Source of the DNA: Desulfobacterales bacterium
GTDB taxonomy: Bacteria > Desulfobacterota > Desulfobacteria > Desulfobacterales > SpSt-501
Direction of reading: 5' to 3'
Assembly: GCA_030834695.1 (NCBI GenBank)
Contig: JAUQXK010000106.1
Location: 1-33,476 of the forward strand
DNA length: 33,476 bases
Shown: one piece after another, positions 17,479 through 25,569 of the stretch
How the letters are laid out: each line of letters starts with the position of its first letter
Numbering within the stretch: position 1 is the stretch's first letter
Notes under the pieces: generated by a model
What the model saw: the letters and a program-made list of their open reading frames with translations, nothing else
What the model was told of the DNA's origin: nothing
The model's database searches: none
Translations under genes and position numbers: made by a program

Positions 17479-18318
17479 GTGCCCAAGCCGTCGGAAAATT
17501 ACAATCTTTATGTTCTGCGACCCGATCTCGCCAAAGAGTGGCATCCGACCCGCAACGGCGGTTTGGGTCCGCGGGACGTCACCCCGGGCTCCAGCAGAAA
17601 GGTCTGGTGGCTCTGCGAAAAAGGCCATTGGTGGCTGGCTTCGGTCCGCGACCGGTCGCGCGGCATGAAATGTACATTCTGCCGTGATTTGAAAAGTCAG
17701 GATGATTATCGCATGGTGGACACGAAGCCCGAGCTTCTCAGGGAATGGCACCCGACCCGGAACCCGAACCTCAAGGCCCGGGAGGTTTCCATAAATCACC
17801 CGGACAAATTATGGTGGATCTGTGAACAGGGGCACGAATGGGAGGCCCCCATCCGGTCGAGGCTGGCCGGCAAAGGCTGCCCGGTTTGCGGCAACCTGGC
17901 CGCGCCCGTCTCCTTTCCCAAAAATCCCGTGGAGGCACCCCCGGGCCAACCGGCGGAAAGCAGTCAGCCTTTCAACGTCCACTCTCGCATAGCGGCTTTT
18001 CACGAAGCAGCGGCATCCCCGGCGAGCGGCAAGGAATTGCGCAAGGGACGGCGCTACGAACGCCCGACCGTGGTCATGATCGAAAAGCCGCGGGCGGGCA
18101 TATTGGGTTATGCCGAATTGCATAATTTCAGCGCCGGCGGAATGATGCTGCGGTCCGAGTTCTCCATCAATCCGGGCGAAATCGTTACGGTCAAACTGGA
18201 CCGGCCCCTGCATTCCTCGACGTCGACGAGCATGACGGGCAAAGTGATCTGGTGCCGGAACATGGAGGCGGAGGACGAGGAAGACTCTCCGTTCGGCATC
18301 GGACTCAGTCTGATTTGA
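17479..18318 (+). CDS. Double zinc-ribbon (DUF4379-like) protein with C-terminal PilZ domain
   Basis: The 279-residue product carries two copies of a zinc-ribbon repeat with EWHPTRN and WW.CE.GH patterns, as in the PF14311 (DUF4379) family. Ligands are C46/H50/C65/C68 and C115/H119/C134/C137. After a Pro/Ser-rich linker (about 140-185) comes a PilZ domain with both c-di-GMP-binding motifs, RRYER (191-195) and NFSAGG (216-221), ending PFGIGLSLI. The GTG start has AAGGAG 9 nt upstream. DUF4379 ribbons are usually met in nuclease-related proteins and their ligand is unclear; PilZ suggests control by c-di-GMP. No signal peptide is seen. Confidence 0.82.
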   Translation: MPKPSENYNLYVLRPDLAKEWHPTRNGGLGPRDVTPGSSRKVWWLCEKGHWWLASVRDRSRGMKCTFCRDLKSQDDYRMVDTKPELLREWHPTRNPNLKAREVSINHPDKLWWICEQGHEWEAPIRSRLAGKGCPVCGNLAAPVSFPKNPVEAPPGQPAESSQPFNVHSRIAAFHEAAASPASGKELRKGRRYERPTVVMIEKPRAGILGYAELHNFSAGGMMLRSEFSINPGEIVTVKLDRPLHSSTSTSMTGKVIWCRNMEAEDEEDSPFGIGLSLI

Positions 18319-18489
18319 TGACTTTTTACGAGTCCATCTGATTTGAAATGCCGACTTTTTGCTCCGGCAGTAAAATTCAGGATTTATGCCGCCAGGTCAC
18401 TCAACCTCTGCCGAAGGTTGAAATATTCAGTCGCCGGAGTTAGAAAAATTAGGATTCGTGCGCGGATGAGAACGGCGCGATACGGGGGC

Positions 18490-19380
18490 TCAGAGCGGCA
18501 GCCCGTCTTCGTTGGCCAAATCGGATAGATACCGGCCGTATTCATTCTTGCTGCAGTCCCCGGCCAGTTGAAGCAGCTGATCGCGGTCGATGTAACCGAG
18601 GCGGTAAGCAATCTCTTCGATGCAGGAAATCTTCAAACCCTGCCGCTCCTGAATGGCCTGCACGTAACTGGACGCCTGCTGGAGGGCCTCATGCGTACCG
18701 GTGTCCAGCCAGGCGAAGCCCCGGCCCAGCGGCTCCACTTTCAGGTCCCCGCGGCGCAGATAGGCCATATTCACGTCGGTGATTTCAAGCTCCCCGCGGT
18801 AGGACGGCTGGATCTCCGCCGCGATGCGGATGACATCGTTGTCGTAGAAGTACAAGCCGGGCACGGCATAATTGGATTTGGGTTTCTTCGGTTTCTCTTC
18901 GATTCCGACCACCCGGTAATCGCCGTCGAACTCCACCACGCCGTAGCGTTCGGGATCCCGGACGGGGTACCCGAAAATCAGCCCGCCCTTTTGCAGCCGC
19001 ACCGCGCGCTCCAGAATACCGGAAAGCCCCGGCCCGTAGAAGATATTGTCTCCCAAAATCAGACAGACCGTATCCGCGCCGATAAACTCCCGGCCGATCA
19101 GGAAGGCCTGGGCCAAGCCCTCCGGGCGAGGCTGCTCCGCATACGTGAAGGCCAGCCCCAACCGCGAGCCGTCGCCGAGCAGGCGGCGAAACACGGGCAG
19201 GTCCATCGGTGTGGATATGATCAGGATCTCCCGAATGCCCGCCAACATCAGCACGGACAGCGGATAATAGATCATGGGTTTGTCGTAGACCGGAAGCAGC
19301 TGCTTGCTGACCCCCAGGGTGATCGGATACAGCCGTGTGCCGGAGCCGCCGGCCAGAATGATCCCTTTCATCGGTGTCAA
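18490..19380 (-). CDS. rfbA: Glucose-1-phosphate thymidylyltransferase
   Basis: The 296-residue enzyme makes dTDP-glucose from dTTP and glucose-1-phosphate, the substrate of RfbB encoded nearby. It begins [16 protein letters not shown], the nucleotide-binding loop, followed by [48 protein letters not shown] and [10 protein letters not shown]. Length is normal. Two starts are possible. The TTG at 19380 has GGAG 5 nt upstream, while the ATG at 19371 gives the usual N-terminus but is 14 nt from it. The TTG is preferred on spacing. It is convergent with the PilZ gene; the 171-bp gap shows no clear terminator. Confidence 0.95.
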   Translation of the reverse strand: MTPMKGIILAGGSGTRLYPITLGVSKQLLPVYDKPMIYYPLSVLMLAGIREILIISTPMDLPVFRRLLGDGSRLGLAFTYAEQPRPEGLAQAFLIGREFIGADTVCLILGDNIFYGPGLSGILERAVRLQKGGLIFGYPVRDPERYGVVEFDGDYRVVGIEEKPKKPKSNYAVPGLYFYDNDVIRIAAEIQPSYRGELEITDVNMAYLRRGDLKVEPLGRGFAWLDTGTHEALQQASSYVQAIQERQGLKISCIEEIAYRLGYIDRDQLLQLAGDCSKNEYGRYLSDLANEDGLPL

Positions 19381-19417
19381 CGCGTCTCCTCTCTAAGAAT
19401 GCGGCCTCATGCCGGAT

Positions 19418-19924
19418 CTAGAAACCGATCTCGCTCAATATTTCCTGAAATCCGCAATGTTTGAATTTCAGCCGAAGAAATTCCGAAATGGTGGGCTGGA
19501 AGGCCTTGGTCCGCAAGAACATGCCCGCCTCGCTGGGAGTGCGCCCGCCTTTTTTCAGGTTGCAGGCTTTGCAGGCGGCCACGCAGTTTTCAAAAGTGGT
19601 TTGCCCTCCCCTGTATTTGGGAACGATATGATCGATCGAAAGCCGATCGCGATGGCCTCCGCAATAGGCGCAGCGGAACCCGTCGCGCACAAAGACATTG
19701 CGCTTCGAAAAAGCCACCCCGGCCCGGTAGATGGTGCGGATCAGTTTGATCAGGCGCAGGACCGTCGGAACCCGGAAGACCTTCCCCCCGGAGCTGAGCA
19801 CCGTATCCCGTGAATCCTTGACGACTTCCACTTTACCCTTGGCCATCAGGCACAAGGCTCGTCTCCAGTTCACCAGATTGAGAAACGAGTAATCGGCGTT
19901 CAGGAGGATGCACGGGCTCATCAT
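19418..19924 (-). CDS. HNH endonuclease family protein
   Basis: The product of 168 residues has an N-terminal segment common in bacterial HNH proteins of this type (ILLNADYSFLNLVNWRRALCLM, with KGKVEVV after it). The HNH core follows: FRCAYCGG, LSIDHIVPKYRGG, FENCVAACKACNLKKGGRTP. The two CxxC pairs form the structural zinc site, and DH plus N are the metal and catalytic residues. Such single-domain proteins are widespread housekeeping-like genes of unknown target. They are not evidence of a mobile element here. ATG at 19924 is chosen over an upstream TTG (19933) because a GGGG run sits 11 nt before it. Confidence 0.9.
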   Translation of the reverse strand: MMSPCILLNADYSFLNLVNWRRALCLMAKGKVEVVKDSRDTVLSSGGKVFRVPTVLRLIKLIRTIYRAGVAFSKRNVFVRDGFRCAYCGGHRDRLSIDHIVPKYRGGQTTFENCVAACKACNLKKGGRTPSEAGMFLRTKAFQPTISEFLRLKFKHCGFQEILSEIGF

Positions 19925-20013
19925 CCAATTCAATACCCCAACGTAACGGCGAAATCAACATCCGGGCGCCGGCCGGCCGCCGCCCCCCAAACCTTGAAAG
20001 TGCCGGCCATTCT

Positions 20014-20035
20014 GGTTATATGTGGTGATATAACC
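20014..20035. promoter_or_regulatory. Operator-like perfect palindrome GGTTATAT-N6-ATATAACC
   Basis: An 8-bp perfect inverted repeat with a 6-bp GTGGTG spacer lies in the 190-bp divergent gap between the HNH gene and the M14-like lipoprotein gene, about 90 bp from each start. It overlaps possible -10 elements (TATATG, TATAAC). This arrangement suits a dimeric repressor site; no regulator is assigned. Confidence 0.45.
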
Positions 20036-20123
20036 CTGTCTGACGGCCGCCGGAACTCGTCTGAAGGTGCACCGGTTTACCTTTCGGGTCGGGGGCGACC
20101 CGGCCTGAGAAAAGAACGTGATC

Positions 20124-21026
20124 ATGCCGCTGATACGGACCGCTGCCATTTTCGTTCTGATAATTTTCGGCGGAGCGTGTTCGGTTCTGCCACGAAGCCG
20201 GCCGGTTGGAATCGACGCGCCTGCGATTCGCAGCCTCGGCCCCGTTCAAGCGGTGCTCCAGGCGGCGGATAGCGCTTCCGCTCACCTGCTGGTGACGGAA
20301 ATCGGGCGGGTTGCCTATCCGGGCGCGGATGCCCCGATCTGGCGGGTCGCCTACCGTCCGTTCCAGGCGGACTTGAAGCAGGTCCTGGTCCTGGCCGGAA
20401 CCCGCGGCAACGAGACCGCCGGGGTGGAGTACGTTCTGACCCTGATTGAGCGCCTGCAGTCGACCCCGGGATCCACCACCCTTTACGACCTGGACATCAT
20501 CCCGATGGCCAACCCCTGGGGATGGGTCCACGATCTGCCTTTCACGCAGGGCGGCGTCGACATCGCCGATGACTTCAACCGATTCGACTCGCGGGAAGCC
20601 AGGATCATCCGGCGCTTCCTGCGAGACAAGCGCTACGATCTCGTGCTGGATCTGCGGGAGGATCCGCGCGCCAGGGGCTTCTATCTGAGGCAGTATGCCA
20701 TCGGCCAGATCGAAGCAGCGACCCGAATCATCGACCGGCTGCGGACCGCTGGCTATCCCATCGAGAGCGACCCTGACGGGATCCTGCTGAAACCCAGAAA
20801 GGGCATCGTCGACATGTCCGGGTGGAGTTTGGCGGTGATGCGGTGGACCCGTCAACTGACCATGGCCGGGTACATTCGCCAGAACGTCAGCAGCGGCGTG
20901 TTCAGCGTGGTGACCCCGGCGAACCTCCCGCTGGCCGACCGCATCGCCATGCAGCGGGTGGCGGTGGAGGGGTTGCTGGCCGAATTCGCAGGACCTGGAA
21001 ATCAAGCGGAATTCAATCCGCATTGA
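20124..21026 (+). CDS. M14-like metallopeptidase-fold lipoprotein lacking zinc histidines
   Basis: The 300-residue product begins with a hydrophobic signal and a lipobox-like FGGAC, so C19 would be lipidated and the protein exported. The body resembles the M14/succinylglutamate-desuccinylase fold, with VLAGTRGNETAG where active relatives have a GxHGNE zinc motif and LVLDLREDPRARGFYL where relatives have DLHED. Both expected zinc histidines read as arginine (R94, R178), while E97 is kept. Other family features are MANPWGW and DFNRFDSRE. It is probably a non-catalytic relative that may still bind a peptide. A GTG two codons earlier (20118) is an alternative start. Confidence 0.68.
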   Translation: MPLIRTAAIFVLIIFGGACSVLPRSRPVGIDAPAIRSLGPVQAVLQAADSASAHLLVTEIGRVAYPGADAPIWRVAYRPFQADLKQVLVLAGTRGNETAGVEYVLTLIERLQSTPGSTTLYDLDIIPMANPWGWVHDLPFTQGGVDIADDFNRFDSREARIIRRFLRDKRYDLVLDLREDPRARGFYLRQYAIGQIEAATRIIDRLRTAGYPIESDPDGILLKPRKGIVDMSGWSLAVMRWTRQLTMAGYIRQNVSSGVFSVVTPANLPLADRIAMQRVAVEGLLAEFAGPGNQAEFNPH

Positions 21027-21172
21027 CCGGCCGGTCGATCTCTTTACCGGTCGATCTCTTTAACGGATGGTAGGGGCGCGCTGCGGCCGAAAACCCGCCA
21101 CGCCGATGAGCGGCATGGCCGCAATTGAATATATCTTGTTGCCGGTTCAATAACACCATCGCGGGGGACCTC

Positions 21173-21571
21173 GTGACCCAGAATCGATGCGTACGACCGC
21201 TCCAGAGGATCAAATTGACGTTACAGGCCGGGGCGACGGAAACCGCCTTGGACATCCCGCTTCCCTGTCCGGAGATCGATTTCGTCTTCGGCATCGGCAG
21301 CGGCGGGCTGACGCCGTTCGAGTGCCTTCTGGCCGATCGCAGGGAAACCGAATCGATTTCAGGCCGTGTGGCCGGCCCGGAAGCCGGCCTCTTTTTCGGC
21401 CATGTGGCCCCTGCCCTCGGCCGCCTGTTCGAAACCCGGGAGGCCGTGTATTTCAATGCCCGCATCCTCGGCATCGAGACTCCGCCGCCGCGCGACGTCA
21501 TCAAGGCCATGGCCGACGTGGCGGCCCATGGTCACGAGGGCGGATGCGACTGCGGTTGCGGCTGCGGCTGA
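21173..21571 (+). CDS. Small FKBP-like protein with Cys-rich C-terminus (uncharacterised)
   Basis: The product has about 132 residues. IDFVFGIGSGGLTPFECLLADRRETESISG is reminiscent of the FKBP-type prolyl-isomerase core, where the pattern FxxGxGxxxPxFExxLxG occurs. The last residues HGHEGGCDCGCGCG form a His/Cys tail similar in style to metal-binding tails of SlyD proteins. Neither assignment is firm. GTG at 21173 is chosen because GGGGGA lies just upstream; an earlier TTG at 21125 has no such site. It sits between the M14-like lipoprotein and the DUF3124 gene on the same strand. Confidence 0.6.
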   Translation: MTQNRCVRPLQRIKLTLQAGATETALDIPLPCPEIDFVFGIGSGGLTPFECLLADRRETESISGRVAGPEAGLFFGHVAPALGRLFETREAVYFNARILGIETPPPRDVIKAMADVAAHGHEGGCDCGCGCG

Positions 21572-21632
21572 CGGATGCTTTCCGGAAAAGCGTTGGGAAC
21601 GCCTTTCCGTCCAGGGTCCAAAGGAAGGTGCC

Positions 21633-22199
21633 ATGATGAAGCGTTGGGGGGTTGGCTTTTGCCGCGTGGCCGCGGGTGTCCTGCTGCTGGGAGTGATCGG
21701 GGGCTGGGCGGCCCCGGTCGCGGCGGCGGGAGAGACGGAACGGTCATGGGGTCAAACGGTGTATGTGCCGGTCTACTCGCACATTTTCTTCGGCGACCGC
21801 GGCGCCGCGTTTAACCTGGCGACGACCCTGTCCATCCGCAACGCCGACCCGGGCCATGCCCTGTCGGTGATATCAGCGGACTATTACGACTCCGGCGGAC
21901 GTCTGCTGAAAAGGCACCTCGGCGCGCCGGTCGTGCTGAACCCGCTCGCCTCCACCGAGGTTTTCATTCCCGAAAGCGACACCAGCGGCGGTTTCGGGGC
22001 GAGCTTCCTCGTCCGCTGGGCGTCCGAAAAAGCGATCGTCCCGCCGATCATCGAGTGTCTCATGATCGGAGCCCGCTCCGGCCAGGGCATCTCCTTCGTC
22101 AGCCGCAGCCGCGTCGTTCAGGAGGCCTCCCCGGGTCCATCCACGCACGAGAGCCGGGATCCCGCGCCGGACGCCGCCGGCGGCGGACACAAACCCTAG
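21633..22199 (+). CDS. DUF3124-family exported protein
   Basis: The 188-residue protein has an N-terminal signal sequence (hydrophobic about 8-30, with a likely cleavage after VAAAG). The body matches DUF3124: VYVPVYSHIFFGD, LATTLSIRNADPG, YYDSGGRLL, a Leu/Pro-rich stretch with PLASTEVFIPESD, GGFGASFLVRW, and IECLMIGARSGQGISFVSR. AAGGAAGG lies ahead of the ATG at 21633. Family function is unknown; it is presumably periplasmic or outer-membrane associated. The C-terminal 25 residues are low-complexity. Confidence 0.82.
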   Translation: MMKRWGVGFCRVAAGVLLLGVIGGWAAPVAAAGETERSWGQTVYVPVYSHIFFGDRGAAFNLATTLSIRNADPGHALSVISADYYDSGGRLLKRHLGAPVVLNPLASTEVFIPESDTSGGFGASFLVRWASEKAIVPPIIECLMIGARSGQGISFVSRSRVVQEASPGPSTHESRDPAPDAAGGGHKP

Positions 22200-22205
22200 G
22201 CCGGC

Positions 22206-22238
22206 AAACGCAAACCCCAAACCCTGGAACCCGCGAAC
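22206..22238. repeat. AAACCC/GAACC heptamer-type repeats
   Basis: Short tandem units (AAACGCAAACCCCAAACCCTGGAACCC style) fill the 40-bp gap between the DUF3124 gene and larA. They belong with the GGTTCA/GAACC repeats in other gaps. Confidence 0.4.
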
Positions 22239-22239
22239 C

Positions 22240-23544
22240 ATGTCCCAACGCACATTTACCCTCAATTACGGCAAGCGCAACGTCTCCTTCAAGATTCCGG
22301 CCGGTCAACTGCTGCACGAGGTGATCGGCCGCAACCAGCCGCCGGCGGCGGACCTGCGCGCTGCCTACACCCAGGCCCTGGACCACCCGATCGACTCGGC
22401 CCCCCTGCGGGAGGTGGTCCGGCCGGGAGATACCGTGGCCATCACGGTGAGCGATATCACGCGCGGCTGGCAGCGCAATGCGGACACCCTGCCCTTTCTG
22501 CTCGACGTCCTGAACGCGGCCGGCGTTCCCGACGAAAAAGTGACCCTCATCATCGCCGTCGGGGCGCATCGCAAAAATACGCCCGCGGAATTCATCGAGC
22601 TCTGCGGGCCGCAGGTGTGTCGGCGCGTGCGGGTCGTCAACCATGACGCCTGGGATGCCGACAATGCGGTTTTCCTGGGACGCACCAGCCGCGGCACACC
22701 GGTGGAGGCCAGCCACCTGGCGGTCGATGCCGACAAGCTCATCCTGACCGGCGGGGTCATCTACCACTACATGGTCGGCTACGGGGGCGGCCGCAAGAGC
22801 GTGATGCCCGGCATCTGCTCCAACACGACCATCCAGGCCTGCCATCTGTGGTCTCTGGAGCCCCGGGCTGGCGCCGGCCGCAGCCGGCTGGCGCAATCGA
22901 AGATGACGGACGGCAACCCGGCCCACGAAGACATGATGGAGTGCGCTTCGCTCGTCCGGCCGGACTTCATCGTCAACGTGGTCCCCAACCTGGACGGGGA
23001 GATCTGCGGCATTTTCGCCGGCAACTGGGTGTCGGCCTGGCGCAAGGCCACGCAGCAGGTGGATGCGATCTACGGCGTTGAAATTCAGGAGAAAGCCGAC
23101 ATCGTCATCGCCACCGCCGGCGGCTATCCCCGGGACATCAACCTCTACCAGACCACCAAAACCATGGACAACGCCGTGCATGCCGTCAAGGACGGCGGCG
23201 TTTCGGTGATCCTGTCGGAATGCCCGGACATCCGCGAGCCCTTGGAATACTTCCGCTGGTTCGATTACCCGACCATCGCGGAACACGACCGCGCCCTGCG
23301 CACGGATTACACCATCGCCGGCTGGTGCGCCCTGATCACCCGGGAGTATTGCCGCCAGAGCCCGACCATCATGCTCACCCGCCCGGAAAACGCCGAGCTC
23401 GCGCGCCGGGCCGGCCTGATTCCGGCCGCCACCATCGATGAAGCGCTCAAAATGGCCTACGACCGGTGCGGCCAGCAGGCCCCCTCGGTCACGGTCCTGC
23501 CCAACGGCGCCAACACGCTGCCTTGTTTGGCGCCTGGAAAGTGA
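22240..23544 (+). CDS. larA: Nickel-pincer-dependent racemase/epimerase, LarA family
   Basis: The 434-residue product aligns with lactate racemase. Catalytic and Ni-pincer residues fall at H110, H176, K186 and H202 (AVGAHRKNT, IYHYMVGYGGGRKSVMP, AACH region), each two positions from the Lactobacillus plantarum LarA residues H108, H174, K184 and H200. The K186 lysine would carry the pyridinium-dithiodicarboxylate cofactor. No larB, larC or larE is in the window, so the cofactor genes must be elsewhere. LarA homologues have varied 2-hydroxyacid substrates, so lactate is likely but not certain. Confidence 0.9.
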   Translation: MSQRTFTLNYGKRNVSFKIPAGQLLHEVIGRNQPPAADLRAAYTQALDHPIDSAPLREVVRPGDTVAITVSDITRGWQRNADTLPFLLDVLNAAGVPDEKVTLIIAVGAHRKNTPAEFIELCGPQVCRRVRVVNHDAWDADNAVFLGRTSRGTPVEASHLAVDADKLILTGGVIYHYMVGYGGGRKSVMPGICSNTTIQACHLWSLEPRAGAGRSRLAQSKMTDGNPAHEDMMECASLVRPDFIVNVVPNLDGEICGIFAGNWVSAWRKATQQVDAIYGVEIQEKADIVIATAGGYPRDINLYQTTKTMDNAVHAVKDGGVSVILSECPDIREPLEYFRWFDYPTIAEHDRALRTDYTIAGWCALITREYCRQSPTIMLTRPENAELARRAGLIPAATIDEALKMAYDRCGQQAPSVTVLPNGANTLPCLAPGK

Positions 23545-23749
23545 CCGTTCTCGAAAGCCGCAGCGCATGCCGCCGGCCCTCCGCTCAAGGCGCCAAATTC
23601 ACGGACCCGGGCCAGCCAACCTTTTGACCTCCCTCCCATTCCGCCCCTTCCGCAGGTTACGAACCTCGTTCGGCGACATGTTCGTAAGCCCTTAAAAATA
23701 AATCTTTTTTAGCAATCAAAAGTGCAGCCGTCGATACGGATGGCGAAAA

Positions 23750-23766
23750 CTGGAATAAGATTTGCA
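23750..23766 (+). promoter_or_regulatory. Candidate sigma-54 promoter (CTGG-N10-GCA)
   Basis: CTGGAATAAGATTTGCA has GG and GC separated by exactly 10 bp, with the TTGCA -12 element intact and a partly matching -24. It overlaps the TTG that would otherwise open the sigma-54 activator frame (23762), so translation should start further down. The rest of the gap 23545-23750 shows nothing clear. Confidence 0.5.
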
Positions 23767-23830
23767 GGGTAAACCGGCAACTGTTCCGTGCGAGCAAACC
23801 GAGGAATCCATTCAACCCGATGAAGAACCG

Positions 23831-24871
23831 ATGCCGATGCACGCCCTCAGCCAGCCATTGAGCCCTGCGGCCCCCTTGTCCGAAACCGGCGCCGAGCGGC
23901 AGGCCCACAGGCCGTCGCCACCGCGCGAGCGCTATCGGTTCGGAAGCATCATCGGCAAAAGCGCGGTTATGCAGCGGGTCTACGAGCTGATCCTTAAAGC
24001 GGCCGCTACCGAGGCCAATGTGATCCTTTATGGGGAATCCGGCACCGGCAAGGAGCTGGTCGCCCATGCCATCCACGAGATGAGCTCGCGCAAGTCCGGT
24101 GCCTTCGTTCCGGTTAACTGCGGCGCGATCCCCGAAAGCCTTATGGAATCCGAGTTCTTCGGCCACCGCAAGGGCGCTTTCACCGGTGCGGTGATCGACA
24201 AGCACGGTTTCCTGGACCTGGCCGACGGAGGAACCCTCTTTCTCGACGAGTTGGGTGAAATCGGTCAGAGCATGCAGGTCAAGCTCCTGCGGGCGATCGA
24301 CGGCTGCGGGTTTACTCCCATCGGCGACTCACAGGTCAAAATTCCCGATCTGCGCATTGTCGCCGCCACCAATCGCGATGTCGCTGCGCAGGTGCGCAAG
24401 GGCCACATCCGGGAGGACTTCTTCTATCGGATTCATGTGATTCCCATCCACCTGCCTCCCTTGCGCGAGCGCCGGGAGGACATCCCCCTGATCGTGGAAC
24501 ATTTTTTGTCGAAGTCCGGTGCCGCTCATCCTGCGGCTCTCATCACAACACAGGCGATGGAAGCGCTTAAAGCACATGAGTGGCCGGGCAATGTTCGCGA
24601 GCTTCAGAATACCGTTTCCCGGTACCTCACGCTGAAAAAGCTCGATTTTGCCGGAACGATCCTGCCGATGCCGCATCCGGATCCGGGCGGTTCTCGATCC
24701 GAAATGGAGGAGGCAACCGGACCCCTTGAAAGCATGATGGAACAATATGAGCGCCGGGTTATTTTGAATACACTCGAGCGTTATCGTTGGCAGCGCGAGA
24801 TGACCGCTGAAGCTCTGGGCATCCACCGCAAAACGCTTTTCACCAAAATGAAGAAATACGAGCTGCTTTAG
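23831..24871 (+). CDS. Sigma-54-dependent transcriptional activator without receiver domain
   Basis: The product is an AAA+ enhancer-binding protein of about 346 residues. It has Walker A GESGTGKE, the sigma-54-contact loop GAFTGA ([10 protein letters not shown]), Walker [13 protein letters not shown], the sensor region VAATNRD, the arginine fingers near [22 protein letters not shown], and a C-terminal Fis-type helix-turn-helix ([22 protein letters not shown]). The N-terminus has only a 40-residue unstructured lead, with no REC, GAF or PAS. The frame opens at a TTG (23762), but the sigma-54 site there makes ATG 23831 more likely. A stand-alone receiver gene follows after 15 bp. Confidence 0.92.
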   Translation: MPMHALSQPLSPAAPLSETGAERQAHRPSPPRERYRFGSIIGKSAVMQRVYELILKAAATEANVILYGESGTGKELVAHAIHEMSSRKSGAFVPVNCGAIPESLMESEFFGHRKGAFTGAVIDKHGFLDLADGGTLFLDELGEIGQSMQVKLLRAIDGCGFTPIGDSQVKIPDLRIVAATNRDVAAQVRKGHIREDFFYRIHVIPIHLPPLRERREDIPLIVEHFLSKSGAAHPAALITTQAMEALKAHEWPGNVRELQNTVSRYLTLKKLDFAGTILPMPHPDPGGSRSEMEEATGPLESMMEQYERRVILNTLERYRWQREMTAEALGIHRKTLFTKMKKYELL

Positions 24872-24873
24872 AT

Positions 24874-24879
24874 AGGAGG
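24874..24879 (+). promoter_or_regulatory. Shine-Dalgarno that decides the receiver start
   Basis: AGGAGG lies only 1 nt before the ATG at 24881 but 7 nt before the GTG at 24887. The GTG also aligns with the paralogue's start (MKVLIVEDD). Confidence 0.6.
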
Positions 24880-24886
24880 GATGCCG

Positions 24887-25240
24887 GTGAACATCCTGAT
24901 TGTTGAGGACGATTTTCTTTATCGCGACACGCTCGTCCGAATGGTTCAGGAGTGGGGGCATGCCGTAATTGCGACGGAGACCGGCCTTGCGGCCCTTGAA
25001 GCAGCGGCTGCCGTACAATTCGATCTGGTCCTGATGGATGTTTTTTTGCCAGACACGACCGCCATGGACTTGATCCCCCGTTTACGGTCTTTCCGCCCGG
25101 ATGCCAACGTCATCACCCTGACCGGGCAGAGCAGCCGCGAGCTGGAACTCAGGCTGCGGGAGACAGGGATCACCTACTACATGGCCAAACCGGTGCAACC
25201 TTCCGAATTGAAGAGCATCCTCGATCATATGTGCCGTTGA
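24887..25240 (+). CDS. Stand-alone receiver domain protein (response regulator)
   Basis: The 117-residue product is a single receiver domain. NILIVEDD gives the acidic pocket, LVLMDVFLPD the phospho-acceptor Asp, VITLTGQSS the switch Thr, and YYMAKP the Lys. There is no output domain. It starts with GTG at 24887, 15 bp after the activator stop. It is closely similar to the receiver at 25570, sharing long stretches such as ITLTGQSSRELELRLR and YYMAKP. It may pass phosphoryl signal to the receiver-less activator upstream by protein contact; this is inference. Confidence 0.88.
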   Translation: MNILIVEDDFLYRDTLVRMVQEWGHAVIATETGLAALEAAAAVQFDLVLMDVFLPDTTAMDLIPRLRSFRPDANVITLTGQSSRELELRLRETGITYYMAKPVQPSELKSILDHMCR

Positions 25241-25246
25241 GGCAAA

Positions 25247-25263
25247 GGCCGGGAAGACCGGCC
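25247..25263 (+). terminator. Hairpin GGCCGG-GAAGA-CCGGCC
   Basis: A perfect 6-bp stem with a 5-nt loop begins 7 bp after the receiver stop. No U-tract follows, so it is only a possible terminator. Confidence 0.3.
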
Positions 25264-25509
25264 GAGCGCTGCCGCCCTCCCCTTTGATCGCCGCAGTTGT
25301 TTATCTCCCAGCGACCTCCGTCACGTGCACGAACCTGTCCGCCATGTGGCATTTGAGCCACGTCGTATTAAAGTAAAGCAATTCCATTGGGTTAAGCCTT
25401 AGTTCCGCTGCTGACGTGGCGAAACCGGCACTTATGGAAATGATTCCTATCTGGTTCGATCTATCAAACTTATCGTATTAATTAAACAAGTTAAAACAAA
25501 ATCGTCAAG
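25264..25509. other. Intergenic region between the two receiver genes
   Basis: Together with its flanks this is the only gap in the window that exceeds 300 bp (25241-25569). It contains an imperfect palindrome, GTGGC-N6-GCCAC (about 25346-25361), and an AT-rich stretch near 25470-25500 that precedes the candidate sigma-54 promoter. No gene or RNA was recognised. Confidence 0.35.
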
Positions 25510-25526
25510 TTGGCACGGTTGTTGGT
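25510..25526 (+). promoter_or_regulatory. Candidate sigma-54 promoter (TTGGCACG-N4-TTGG)
   Basis: The -24 element TTGGCACG is a perfect consensus match. The -12 reads TTGG rather than TTGC at exactly 10-bp GG spacing. Transcription would begin about 30 nt before the receiver start at 25570, a natural 5' UTR length. Confidence 0.5.
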
Positions 25527-25569
25527 AGTAGCACCCAACTGACCGGTGTTTATTCCGGGAGGTAGCGGA

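Noticed and set aside
19418-19924. HNH gene as part of a mobile element or intron
   Set aside because: No reverse transcriptase, repeats or intron structure around it; this HNH type is common as a stand-alone gene.
21569-21571. TGA after the CDCGCGCG tail as a second selenocysteine
   Set aside because: The frame beyond does not resemble protein, and the next gene has its own good ribosome site.
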